NCBI GenBank assembly: GCA_030374805.1
Contig: JARGSG010000042.1
Coordinates: 248,001 to 312,000, forward strand
Length of the DNA stretch: 64,000 bases
Source: Gracilaria gracilis
Taxonomy: Eukaryota > Rhodophyta > Florideophyceae > Gracilariales > Gracilariaceae
Direction of reading: 5' to 3'
Position 1 is the stretch's first letter; each line of letters opens with the position of its first letter. The translations under genes and the position numbers were made by a program. Below the pieces are notes generated by a model. That model had not been told where the DNA came from. It saw only the letters and a program-made list of their open reading frames with translations, and did no database searches. Below, piece after piece: positions 48,055 through 57,593 of the stretch.

Positions 48055-48942
48055 ATGCCTCGTCGTACTCGTCAGACGCCAGAGGAACAGGTCGAAGAAG
48101 TGGAAGCCATCGAACAAGTCGAGGAAACTCCACCCGAGGCTGAACAGCCGGAGTATACCGACGATGAGCTCTTCGACCTTGTGAAGCCTCACTTGAATCA
48201 AGTCTTCGCTCCTTATCGCAAGAAGATTCAAGTGATGAATGAGAAGATCGCCCGCAGAAGCATCATCCTGGATGAGCTGATGAAGCATCAAGACAACCAG
48301 ACGCTCCCCAAGTCTATTGTCATACCTCGTATGCCACAATTGCCCAGCTCCCAGGTTGATGAATTTAGCTCCAAGTTCAAGGATCTAGCCGAGTCGTTCG
48401 CCACACAGACACTCGACCTCGTCGTCAATGCCAGAGCACAGGACTTGAAGTCCATGGCAGGCGAGAGGAAAGATCTTTTTGCTGAAGCCGTCGAGAAGCT
48501 GGAGGAATCCCTCATGGAAGCGTACAATGTCGTTCGCCAAATGACAGAGTCGCAGGTACCTCCACTTCTTGAACGTTATAAGGAATTTCTCTTGACATCA
48601 CTTGAGAAGGCCCGGTTTCAGACCGAACTGAAGAGCTCCTTTGGTAACTTCGTGGATAATGAGAAGAAGAATGCCGGTCTCCTGAAGAGATCCGCCGCCG
48701 AGGCCGATGAAGAGGAGGCCCCGCAAGGGGTCGATCGGCTGCGGAAGGAGATCAAGGCACTTAAGAAGGATATCAAATCCCTTAAGACTTCTTATATCCC
48801 CCCCAAGACCCCCAAACCCCAGGGTGGTAAGCCCAAACCTAAAGCTGGTAAGGGCAAGCAGGGGAAAGCGAAGACCAAAGGAAAGCCGAAGCCGAAAAAC
48901 GGGAAGCAAGGCGCCGCCGGACGGGGCGCCAAGCAAAATTAA
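48055..48942 (+). CDS. PLE ORF1 protein, 295 aa (copy C)
   Basis: The start is ATG 48055 (MPRRTRQTPEEQ). The N-terminal ~40 residues are acidic. Residues about 45-200 are strongly helical with heptad-like Leu/Ile/Val spacing, a likely coiled coil for self-association. The last ~75 residues are basic, Lys/Gly/Pro-rich (GKGKQGKAKTKGKPKPKNGK), suited to binding RNA or DNA. No zinc knuckle. By analogy with ORF1 proteins of other retroelements I infer an RNA-coating or chromosome-targeting role. The ORF starts 43 bases after the telomeric joint. Copy A has the same protein without the first ~25 residues. Confidence 0.8.
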   Translation: MPRRTRQTPEEQVEEVEAIEQVEETPPEAEQPEYTDDELFDLVKPHLNQVFAPYRKKIQVMNEKIARRSIILDELMKHQDNQTLPKSIVIPRMPQLPSSQVDEFSSKFKDLAESFATQTLDLVVNARAQDLKSMAGERKDLFAEAVEKLEESLMEAYNVVRQMTESQVPPLLERYKEFLLTSLEKARFQTELKSSFGNFVDNEKKNAGLLKRSAAEADEEEAPQGVDRLRKEIKALKKDIKSLKTSYIPPKTPKPQGGKPKPKAGKGKQGKAKTKGKPKPKNGKQGAAGRGAKQN

Positions 48943-48986
48943 ACCGTTCACGGCCTAGGAAGCCCCGCTCCTTCAAGTCTCAAGAA

Positions 48987-51216
48987 ATGAAGTACAACCC
49001 ACCGGTTGGAATCAACGACAAGGACGTACCATATGAAGTCAAGAAGGTACTGTCTGTCGGTGGTGGCTTCGTTCTTAGAACACCGCTGAAAGTTTGTCTT
49101 CAAGACACAGTGGATCAAGTGTTCAAGGCTTTAGGAAAGGGGCCAGGGAGAGTCGACATCCCAACCAACATACGTGTGAAAGGAAAGATTGAGAGACAAG
49201 TCACACGTATGGGGATTGAGCGACCTCCCTCCTTGCATCTAACATTGATGCGAGGAATCAAGTACATCAAGAAGATGGGTTGGGTCGTCAAAGCAGCAGA
49301 TAAGAACCTCGGGCTCACGCTAATGAGTCGCGAGTTCTATGACGACTTGGTGCATAAGGAGATTCACGAGGGTGCATTCTCTGAGGTCAGTTCCTTCCCC
49401 CATGAAGGGCTCCTCAGTAACCTCAAGATGATCCTTGACATATGCTTCCAGAAGCCTCGGTACATCAAGAAAATGATGAAGTATGCCGAGAGCGCCAAGG
49501 AACCAGCCCCCTTTTATGTACTACCAAAGATCCACAAGCCGACGGTCAAGTCTAGACCGATCACCGCCTCACATTCATATATCACAGGTGGTCTGTCTAG
49601 ACAATTGAGTGCCCTCCTCAACAAAGAGGTGCTCAAGATACCAGCCATTTCAGTGAATAGCTGGCAGACCGTACGGCAATTGGAACATATACGCCTACCC
49701 TCGGACTGTGTCTTCCTGACATATGACGTGGAAAGGTGTTACCCCCACAATCGACATCAAGGACGCCATCCGAGTGTTGGTCCGTGAACTACCCAAAGTG
49801 TTCATGGCTAACAATGGCTTTTGGTGTCGAGTGCTACAGTTCATCATGAATCACAACTATGTTTTTGATGGACATGGGGTACATAGGCAGGTAATTGGAA
49901 CAGCGACAGGGACAGCAGTAGCCCCTGCCTTCGCTAACCTTTACTTGTTCTATAAGTTCCGAAGGATCTTCAAGGAATTTGTCAGAGGAGTTATCATAAA
50001 TCGTCGTTACATTGATGATGGACTGGTAATTACTCGGGACAGGGAGACTGCTGACAACCTCATGCAAAGGCTGAACACTTGTTCTAACCTGCGTATGACT
50101 TGGGATATCAGTAACAAGAAGGCAGTCTACCTGGACCTGGAGATACACAAAGGACGGAGGTTCTTCTTCCACAACATTGTGGATATACGGGTGTACACCA
50201 AGCCCATCTCCAAGTTCCTGTATCTCCACGGCAAATCCAACCATCCCACGCATACGTTCACCGGTATAGTCAAAGGAGAAATGATTCGATATCTCCGCAA
50301 CACCAGTGATGAACGTACGTGGAAGGCCAAGGTGGCTCGGCTATTCCGGATGCTGGCACAGCGAGGATACACTGGAAAGTATCTACGTGCCGCGCTGGAC
50401 TATGTCAGCTACCGTGACAGGGCGAAATACCTCGAACGAGCCACTCCGAAGGACCCGCCTTTTGGAGATCTGGTGAAGTGTCGATTCCACCCGCAACTGA
50501 AGGCTTATTGGCGCCAGCTGGAAAACTGGCTGGAATGCCAATTGCCACGTCATGGAATCCGAGGGAAATGGCCACGTACCCTGCTGTACTTGCGGGGCGA
50601 CAGTGTCAGCCGCCATGTCATCAGTGCAATACCTTATTGCTATAAGGCTGCAACTGAAAGGACCCAAAAGTGCCCGGCGGGCACTTTTGGGTCCTTTCAC
50701 CAAACCACTGTAAGGACCCAAAAGTGCCCGGCGGGCACTTTTGGGTCCTTACACCAATCCACTGTAAGGACCCAAAAGTGCCCGGCGGGCACTTTTGGGT
50801 CCTTACACCAATCCACTGTAAGGACCCAAAAGTGCCCACCGGGCACTTTTGGGTCCTTACACCAATCCACTGTAAGGACCCAAAAGTGCCCACCGGGCAC
50901 TTTTGGGTCCTTACAGCCACCGACTGTAAGCAACCGAAGAAAACCTCCGGGCAAATATGGATCCTTACCGTCAACCTTGCAGCCAGACTTCAATCAAAGG
51001 ACGCACAGCCGCCTAGGAAAACGGATCGCAAAGAGGGCCAATACTCGCATAAGCCGAAAACGTCAGATTCAAATCTATACCACGTACTGGAACGATTTCT
51101 GGAAAAATCAAAAACGTGGCACACGCACCACGCAGCGTGATGACTTGTTGCAAATTCATAACGGACAAGGTGCAAGGACTAAGACATACTGTTGGAACGA
51201 TGACGAGGATGATTAG
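48987..51216 (+). pseudogene. PLE reverse transcriptase ORF2 with one frameshift (copy C)
   Basis: Starts at ATG 48987 (MKYNPPVGIND). Reads correctly to about 49742, where a run of four C in copies A and B is five C here, shifting to a stop at 49787. The remainder, with both catalytic Asp motifs, continues in the next frame to 51216. Removing the extra base would give about 742 residues. Motif order, HPTH signature and absence of GIY-YIG are as in copies A and B. The single-base change in a homopolymer could be a real mutation or a sequencing error. Confidence 0.85.
50657..50913 (+). repeat. Five tandem coding palindromes in PLE copy C
   Basis: Same array as in copy B at an offset of 3,555 bases, base for base as far as I can see, including the GGC/ACC difference in centres. 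Confidence 0.9.
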
Positions 51217-51315
51217 TTGTCTAACTTCGTACAACGGTAAGTAGATTATGCGATACACGTGCAATATACACGTGCAAGTTAGAAGAGTACAGCAGTGCTA
51301 GGGTATTTTGGAGGC

Positions 51316-51324
51316 TATATAAGG
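51316..51324 (+). promoter_or_regulatory. TATA box near the 3' end of PLE copy C
   Basis: TATATAAGG in the same place relative to the ribozyme as in copy B. No further PLE copy lies downstream in the window. Confidence 0.6.
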
Positions 51325-51373
51325 GGCCCCGGACTCCCCTCCGGTCTCCTTCTCTCCTCCTCATCCCACCATC

Positions 51374-51410
51374 GGGCACTGAAGAGTCGTAAAGACGAAA
51401 GCGCTCTGCC
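51374..51410 (+). ncRNA. Type I hammerhead ribozyme (copy C)
   Basis: Identical to the ribozyme of copy B: CTGAAGA at 51379-51385, stem II GTC/GAC, GAAA, AGCGCT, C17 at 51406 and TGCC closing stem I. Confidence 0.8.
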
Positions 51411-51556
51411 AACCTTTCTCTCGCTCCCTTCCCTTCTCCCCTCCCCTCCCTTTCCCCCTCCCTTTCCGAAGACTCTCTAGTCTTTAAGCCGTCTCTCCCC
51501 CCTTCCTTTTGATTCTGCGCGACGCCGCACACCCTCAACGCAGTTATTCAACCAAA

Positions 51557-51750
51557 TCCCCTAATCATCCCCTAATCATCTCCTAAATCATCCCCTAATC
51601 ATCCCCTAATCATCCCCTAATCATCCCCTAAATCATCCCCTAATCATCCCCTAATCATCCCCTAATTTCCCCCCTAATTTCCCCCCTAATTCCCCCCCTA
51701 AATTCCCCCCTAAAATCCCCCCTAACTCCCCCCTAATTCCCCCCTAGTTC
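51557..51750. repeat. Degenerate C-rich telomere-like array
   Basis: About 17 units drifting from CCCCTAATCAT to CCCCCTAATTT and CCCCTAAATT. The change in unit along the array suggests separate local amplifications of a mutated telomeric unit. It abuts the 3' end of PLE copy C. Confidence 0.8.
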
Positions 51751-52226
51751 CATCCCTTCGGAAACAGTTTGACCCAAAAAAAACCCTTTCTCCGGCTCCT
51801 GCGAACTCATCATGAAGAGCAGATGCGAATCTATCAAAATGTGTGCGCGGGCCTGCGCATCAACGGTATTGAAATGCAGGTCAGCGTAACCGTCTCCTAC
51901 GGCCCAGGGGGCCTGTCTTAACTAGCTCGAGCGTGCTCCGGGAACGGTGCCTGACATTTTTTGGCTGATGATATTGGATTGCAAAAAATACATGCGATTC
52001 TGCAGTGCGTATGAGGACCGACATGATTACGTTTTATGCGTTTCTGCAGTGTTTTCGAGTGGTGATCTAAATTATAGTTGGAAGTCTTTGGATTAACCCA
52101 TAACAGCACTGTGCACGAGAAACGCAAAGGGCCAACGGCTCTACGGCCCTTCTACGGGGAGAACCTGACGTCACATACTTTCGTAATATCTCGCTAGCTC
52201 ACATCTCGAGCTCACTTCACGTCAAC
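51751..52226. other. Gap upstream of the 52.2 kb gene
   Basis: No gene, RNA or clear repeat seen. The last 100 bases before ATG 52227 would hold the promoter; no TATA box is obvious. Confidence 0.4.
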
Positions 52227-53495
52227 ATGTCCCTCCATGTTAATCACATCATCGAATTCGCATACGAACAAGCGATCACTGCCGTTGTACCCCGCAGTTT
52301 GAGAAGAATTCTAGAGGACTTTTTTGTTCTTGAGGAACGGTATAACGTTCGCGGAATCGAGGTATTAGCGGAAATGTCTGCATCGCTCAGGGATGCAGAA
52401 GACGGGCAGGACCTTCGAAGACAAAGGTCGGAGAACTTTATCCGCGCCAACAAGCAGAGCGCAGTGAATATGCACGTTTGTGGTCTCGTGCTGAAGATGG
52501 ATGCGAAGACGGTTAGCACTTTGCGAGAAGTCATGGACGCCGGAGCCACTTCTCTTGCGACCATAGGCTCGGCGATATCACTGTTGCAGAAGTTTGTTTC
52601 GCCGATCTCGCTAATTCATCCGGCGTTCTGCACATATCCAACAATAACGATTGGACTCTTCTTCTGCCGAGCACTCCATGTCTGTCTGGCGTGCCCCGAT
52701 CCTGATATTGATGACGAGCATTTCATGTACGGCGACACTTCAACTATCTTCCTCAAAGCAGTGGATCGACTTAAAATTCGAGCTTCTCGTCTCGGTGTAC
52801 AATGGCAGTGGGATTCTATGGTGAGCGATGTAATGCAACTGGGAGAGGCATTTGAAATGATCATCCCTTTCCGTACAGTCATACGTCCCGAATATCTTGC
52901 GCGTCTTTAGAACACTTGGGACGAGGAGATTGGGGACTATGGCCTCGAGATCCCCGGCGAAGATTATGCAGCAGTATACGAGGATTTTCGAAAAACTCCG
53001 TGGGTGGCTGCCTCGAAGAGGCTCATCTCTCGTTCGGAATGGTCCTTGGGGATGCGGGATCTTGCTCGCTCATTCTACGTTTCCCAGCGCTTTCTGGCAA
53101 ATGTCAGGGACGGCAGTGACCAGGATGAAGTCGACGAGTTCATCGCATATCGGGATGAAGACAGTGGGGAACTTGTCAGGTGCACCGACCTTCAGTCCGC
53201 GCTGTGCAACTTTTACAGAATGTTGCTCCCGTTTGTCCAACAAAAAGCTCAACGAGTCCGAGAATCGATGGGGGATGCATTGATTGCCACCGATTATGAT
53301 GAGATTCTAGTGAACGAGACCGCTGAGCTCATGTGTGCTATCGTTCTTGCTGGTGCTATTGTCACTGATGAAGGGAAAGTGTTCAAGGACCTACACGTCA
53401 GCTTCTGGACGTCACGTGGCATTAACGCCCGGGCGTCGGCGCCGTTCGTATCCAGTTGCGAAAAATGTCGGGAACTCTTCCTTTCTGAAAACTAG
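52227..53495 (+). pseudogene. Hypothetical protein split by one in-frame TAG
   Basis: ATG 52227 (MSLHVNHIIEFAYEQ) opens a 227-residue frame ending at TAG 52908-52910. The same frame then stays open for 194 more codons (NTWDEEIGDYGLEIPGEDY...) to 53495, ending with a CxxC pair (SSCEKCRELF). Both halves look like natural, mainly helical protein, so they probably belong together. Options: a nonsense mutation; a very short intron ending at TTTAG just at the stop (a GT lies 33 bases upstream, inside GTCATACG); or readthrough. No family recognised. Confidence 0.5.
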
Positions 53496-53825
53496 TATTA
53501 TTGTTCGCGAGATCTCGTAAGCTTGCGGAAGATCTTCACGTCTTGGAAAGCGGGAGGTGTCTCTAGCAGCAGAAACACCGCAAGTAGAGAACCATAGCTA
53601 TCAACAGTACTTTCCTGAGAAGAAAGGCTGCTCCCGGGTTGGGTGGGGGAAAGGTTGAAGTTTGAAATCGCTATCTGCAGGTCGTGAAACTGCTCAGTAA
53701 ACTCCCTTTGCTTCGGCTGCCCGTATTCACTTTAATCTCCACGTTTTCACATGCAGACATGCTTTTGTTTTGCAAGTTGCAAAACAAAAATATGTCGCAA
53801 ATTGCAACATCACTCTTGCAAAAAC
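53496..53825. other. Convergent 3' gap with small inverted repeat
   Basis: It lies between two convergent genes. A 13-bp inverted repeat, TTTTGTTTTGCAA / TTGCAAAACAAAA with a 1-base centre, occurs at 53763-53789. TTGCAA words recur to 53820. It could be a shared 3'-end or terminator-like structure; no other feature is seen. Confidence 0.5.
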
Positions 53826-55403
53826 CTACATTCTTGTAACGTGCCTCACAATGCTCGCCAGTTGTGCAGCGATATCATTCACTTCGGCAAACAAGGCCTG
53901 TTTTGAGCCTGTACGTGAAGTCGATTCACAAGACTTGGTTATAAGATGTAGGTGAAGCATCCAGTAACGGAGACCAGCAATGCTCACGAGGCGTTCTAGT
54001 TCACATTGCGTCATAGTCCAGCCCCAGCGACGCATATAGATGGTCAGCACAGAAGTTCTGTCCAGCTGGATCTCTTCTGCTCCAAGACTGTGAAGAAGCA
54101 CTGCTATGTCTTCCAATGGATTTCCTACGTATGCCGAACCCCAGTCAAAAAAAAGGTACTTGTATCTTGACCGCAATACAGGTTGACATGACAAGTTTCC
54201 AATATGTAGATCACCGTGAACAAGCGTGTCAGGTATACCTGCTGCATCAAGCTCCCGATAAATTTCCTTGATATATGTAGATCTTTGCAAAAGAAGCTGC
54301 ACGTCAGCCTTTTCTCCATACTCATAGATAACCGGGTTATTCAAAATGACATGCACATTGTTCGCAAACCAGGAACCATCGTATACATGAATTCCCAGGT
54401 TCGTCAGGTTGGGCAGGAGTGGTATAGACGCGATGTGCAGCTCAGCTAGTTCTTCAAAGAGAGTGGCAATTTCAATAGGAAAATCTAAATATCCTGCGTC
54501 ACACTGAATGAACGAGTTCCGCTTCCGATGGACTGCAATCACTTCTGGGACAAATTCTCTTGCAAAGGCTGCTAACTCCGCCGTAATGAGTGCCTCGTTA
54601 GATGATGGCGAACAGGTCTTTACGAAGAAAAGTTGCTTCCTGTCACTCTCGATGCATCTGACCTTTCGCATTTCACAAGATACTTTCAAAACCACTGACT
54701 TGCTAGAGTTGAGTATGTAATGTACCGCAGTCACATCGTAGCCTTTTTCTCTTAGTATCTCACATATCCATTCTTTTGTGGCGGGAAACCAACCTAAACT
54801 CCGCCAAGGCGACGTTGCATGTGTGGCAGAAGGCTTGAAAACCGATTGTAGCAAGCTCGGGAGCCTGAATTGTTTGTCAAGCGTTGTCCACCTTGAGGTG
54901 CGGAAATCTTCTTCCAAAACCCAAAGAAACCCGGCCGGGATGCCTGCGTCCTTGAAAGAAAGCACTTCCGCAAGGAAGACCATCTCTTCAGAAAACTTCA
55001 AATCGGGATTTTGCCACACTGGGCGGAGGATACAGCATTCAATACCTATTTCAGCTTGTACTACTTCTACGAGCGTGGCGCACTCGAATTCTCATGAGAA
55101 TATTACGGTCGTGCTTTGCCGTATTAGCGGCAGCTCATATTCCCCGGATTGAGTGCGACGAGCTAGAATTCTTTTGCTGCTGATGTCTGGAAGAATGAAG
55201 TGATAAGTATTATAATCGTCTGTAGCCGAAGACGTAGACGAAGATGCAGACGAAGATGCAGATCGCGGTTCTGGTGAGCTTTCCATTGTAGCCTTCTTAG
55301 GGGCTGTCGCGCTCTGCGGAGGTGGAACGAAAATGAACGCCGTACAGGAACGCTCGCGAAAATCGTCCGCCACAGCTTTTAAAAGTATTTTAAAAAGAAA
55401 CAC
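53826..55403 (-). pseudogene. Nudix-like plus APH kinase protein with in-frame TGA
   Basis: One frame runs from ATG 55403 (or the internal ATG near 55289) to the stop at 53826, broken only by TGA at 55092-55094. Before the TGA is a Ser-rich leader and YHFILPDISSKRILARR; after it ECATLVEVVQAEIGIECCIL, like a degenerate Nudix helix. The kinase part has DTLVHGDLHIGNL (Brenner motif H-G-D-x4-N) near residue 396 and LFFDWGSAYVGNPLEDIAVL, the second metal-binding motif. The plan matches the gene at 17315-18697. There is no ATG just after the TGA that would restore the N-domain, and no plausible frame-keeping intron spans it. Most likely a nonsense mutation or sequence error; recoding is possible but unsupported. 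The kinase domain itself looks intact. Confidence 0.65.
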
Positions 55404-55406
55404 ATA

Positions 55407-55488
55407 TTCGCTGATGCTGTAAGCTTTTGTAGGGTAGACTCACTGAGTCTGCCTCAGTCTACCCTACAAAAAGCTTACAGCATCAGCG
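55407..55488. repeat. Long hairpin (arms about 37-40 bases) between divergent genes
   Basis: TCGCTGATGCTGTAAGCTTT begins the left arm. The right arm ends with its complement, AAAGCTTACAGCATCAGCGA. Inner parts GTAGGGTAGACT and AGTCTACCCTAC also pair, with a 3-base bulge and a one-T length difference, around a short TCTGC centre. It sits 4 bases upstream of one ATG (55403, -) and about 210 bases upstream of the other (55696, +). Confidence 0.85.
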
Positions 55489-55695
55489 ATTAACAGACGT
55501 CAGCCGCTTGCAAGTCCAGCACAGTCGCTTGGTCCCATGACTTAAGGGCGCCTCATCCAAAATAGACAAACGTCTCTCTCCTTCTCTCAGAAACACAAAT
55601 AAAGCCGCTCGTTCGTTCGTTCTCTCCTTCTGAAACGAGTCGTACCCCTACATTTCCCTCTACCACCACAGAAGTTCACACACGACTCCAAAACA

Positions 55696-56157
55696 ATGTC
55701 CGCGTCTGATTGCGTTCAAGCTCCCCCGTCTGCTCCAAAGATGTGGTCGCAAGAGTGGTACCAATATCGCATCCACAACAACATGATCGGGTTTTTTCGA
55801 GCACCAGCCGCCGTCAAAGGAGAGCTACCGTTTCCCTGCCAGTTGCCGTCACATCACGAGAACGCATTCAGAGACGCAAAGCTGAGGAGGACTGGTGGCT
55901 GGCTGTACAGATATGGCATTTTCCTTGAAGCAGCCGTCGACAGCATTGTGAACGTACGAGAACAAATTGAGCATTTGTCTCAAGGTAGTTATCGAAGTGT
56001 TCTTCTGAAGGCCCTGGCGTCGGACATGCAGTCTCTTCATTACATGCTGTATGGAATCTGGTGCTTGGTTTTTCGCGATTATGATTATTTGCATGATCTG
56101 GACGCAGACCGTGCTGACATCGTTTCACTGAGAGTTAGTACTCAAAGTTCGGAGTGA
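55696..56157 (+). CDS. Hypothetical protein, 153 aa
   Basis: ATG 55696 in good context (AACAATGTCC) after a leader rich in pyrimidines. It encodes MSASDCVQAPPSAPK, then a compact helical protein with many Tyr, Trp and His residues (WYQYRIHNNMIGFF, LHYMLYGIWCLVF). No family recognised. It ends at TGA 56157 with a Ser/Thr tail. It diverges from the kinase gene across the long hairpin. Confidence 0.5.
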   Translation: MSASDCVQAPPSAPKMWSQEWYQYRIHNNMIGFFRAPAAVKGELPFPCQLPSHHENAFRDAKLRRTGGWLYRYGIFLEAAVDSIVNVREQIEHLSQGSYRSVLLKALASDMQSLHYMLYGIWCLVFRDYDYLHDLDADRADIVSLRVSTQSSE

Positions 56158-57593
56158 TGGAGGCAATTGCAATTCTGTACGTGCTGCAGGGTTGTATCAT
56201 ACGCGAAATATTGAGCGTTCTTGGCATATATCGATTGGAACTTTAACAAGTTAGCTGCAGCAATCTGATTATAGATACCCTTGCAGTCTAATCTTCCAGA
56301 AGGGTCACAGAAAAATAACGCCCTCGTTGTAAACAATACCTGTTTAGTGAAATGTTGTTCAGTCACCCCAGAGAGGGTAAGGAGAGGATTTGGCATCCTA
56401 CGTCAATCAATGTACCTGGCTTACAACTGCATACCCATTTCCTTCCCAACAGGTACGAGCCCAGGGGATGCAAGTTTGAAGTATGCCTTACAACGAGCTG
56501 TGCGAGCGCCGTCTCTGCCTCCCTTTGAGAAAGAATTTTCTCAAAGTGCTTTGGCAAATGAGACAGTAACCGTCTCACACTGCGCTTAATCGACACCCTT
56601 CTACCCACCTCAGCAAAGTCGATCGGAACTCGTATCTGTTTTTCCAGCGGTTTTGTTAAAGCTTCCTTTTCTAGTTGTCTACTTTGTCATTTCTCGTAAT
56701 TCTAAAATGACTCGGTACCCATACAATGTGAACTGCGCACGAAAAAGCCAAGTCAACGAGGCGCGGACAAGGGAGCCAAAAACTAATTCTAAGCTTCGTC
56801 CCGGGGAAAGAAATCCACCGCGGAAATGCTTGACCGCTGAGCAGCACACGAGTAGCTAACACTTGATACGTCGCCTGAGAAGAAGTCTCCGTCTGATGGA
56901 AAGGAGCAGAGAGGCATCTTCAGCACTCTGAGAGCAAGCTAGCGGAGAAGTAGGAGGCGAAAGCGAGCCATGGAAGCTGCGAAGAGAAAATCTGGTGTGA
57001 TTCGACTTCTTGGCCGAAGGTGACGAGGAGCGCAGGGCCGGTTTTCGCCCACCCGTGGAAGGAAACCACAAGCCTCAATGCAGGTCGCTGTGTATTCGAT
57101 GCTCTTGTGGAACGGAAACAAGCGCTTGGGGCCAGACTGCATCAAGCGACCTCAAGCAAACTTGTTTGAAGAATCTTTATTCGGGTTGCAAAAAGGCAGC
57201 TTCTGAATCGTTGCAAACGAAACGCTTCTGCGGTTGAAACACCTTAGGGACCTAATAATTTCTTTGCACCATATAGCCCGGTGAGTGCAGCGTGGCTACT
57301 GATTTGTGGTTTGTGGCCACGGTATGGAGGTTAGGGGGTTCTTAGCATACCCCCACGTATGAGGAATTCACGAACGCGTCTCATAAAAGAGAGAGCTTCT
57401 GAAAAGGGCTGAAAAGAGTATCATACTCTTCAAGCATGATGGTAAACCACCACATGGTTCCCTATCTCGTGGCCATCGCCAAATAGCGGGCAAATGCCTG
57501 TTCTGGACAACGTACACCTTACCTTAACCCTTGCCCTTAACGGCAATTAGGTTCTCGTTTGGGAAGCCGGAGACACGCCCAACGAAGGGGAAC
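56158..57593. other. Gap with no supported gene
   Basis: About 1.4 kb. Frames of 60-100 aa on both strands lack motifs and good start contexts. No tandem repeat or hairpin of note was found by eye. Confidence 0.4.

Larger units (their letters stand above)
48012..51556 (+). mobile_element. Penelope-like element, copy C (apparently full length)
   Basis: About 3.5 kb: short 5' leader, ORF1, a 44-base gap, ORF2 (one frameshift), then a 340-base tail with TATA box, hammerhead ribozyme and a long pyrimidine-rich stretch, ending TTATTCAACCAAA. A C-rich telomere-like array follows at once. No GIY-YIG endonuclease and no LTR are present. Confidence 0.9.

Noticed and set aside
55092..55094. TGA as a reassigned sense codon
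   Set aside because: TGA ends several intact genes in this window (for example at 24873), so genome-wide reassignment does not fit. A local mutation, error or rare recoding is more likely.
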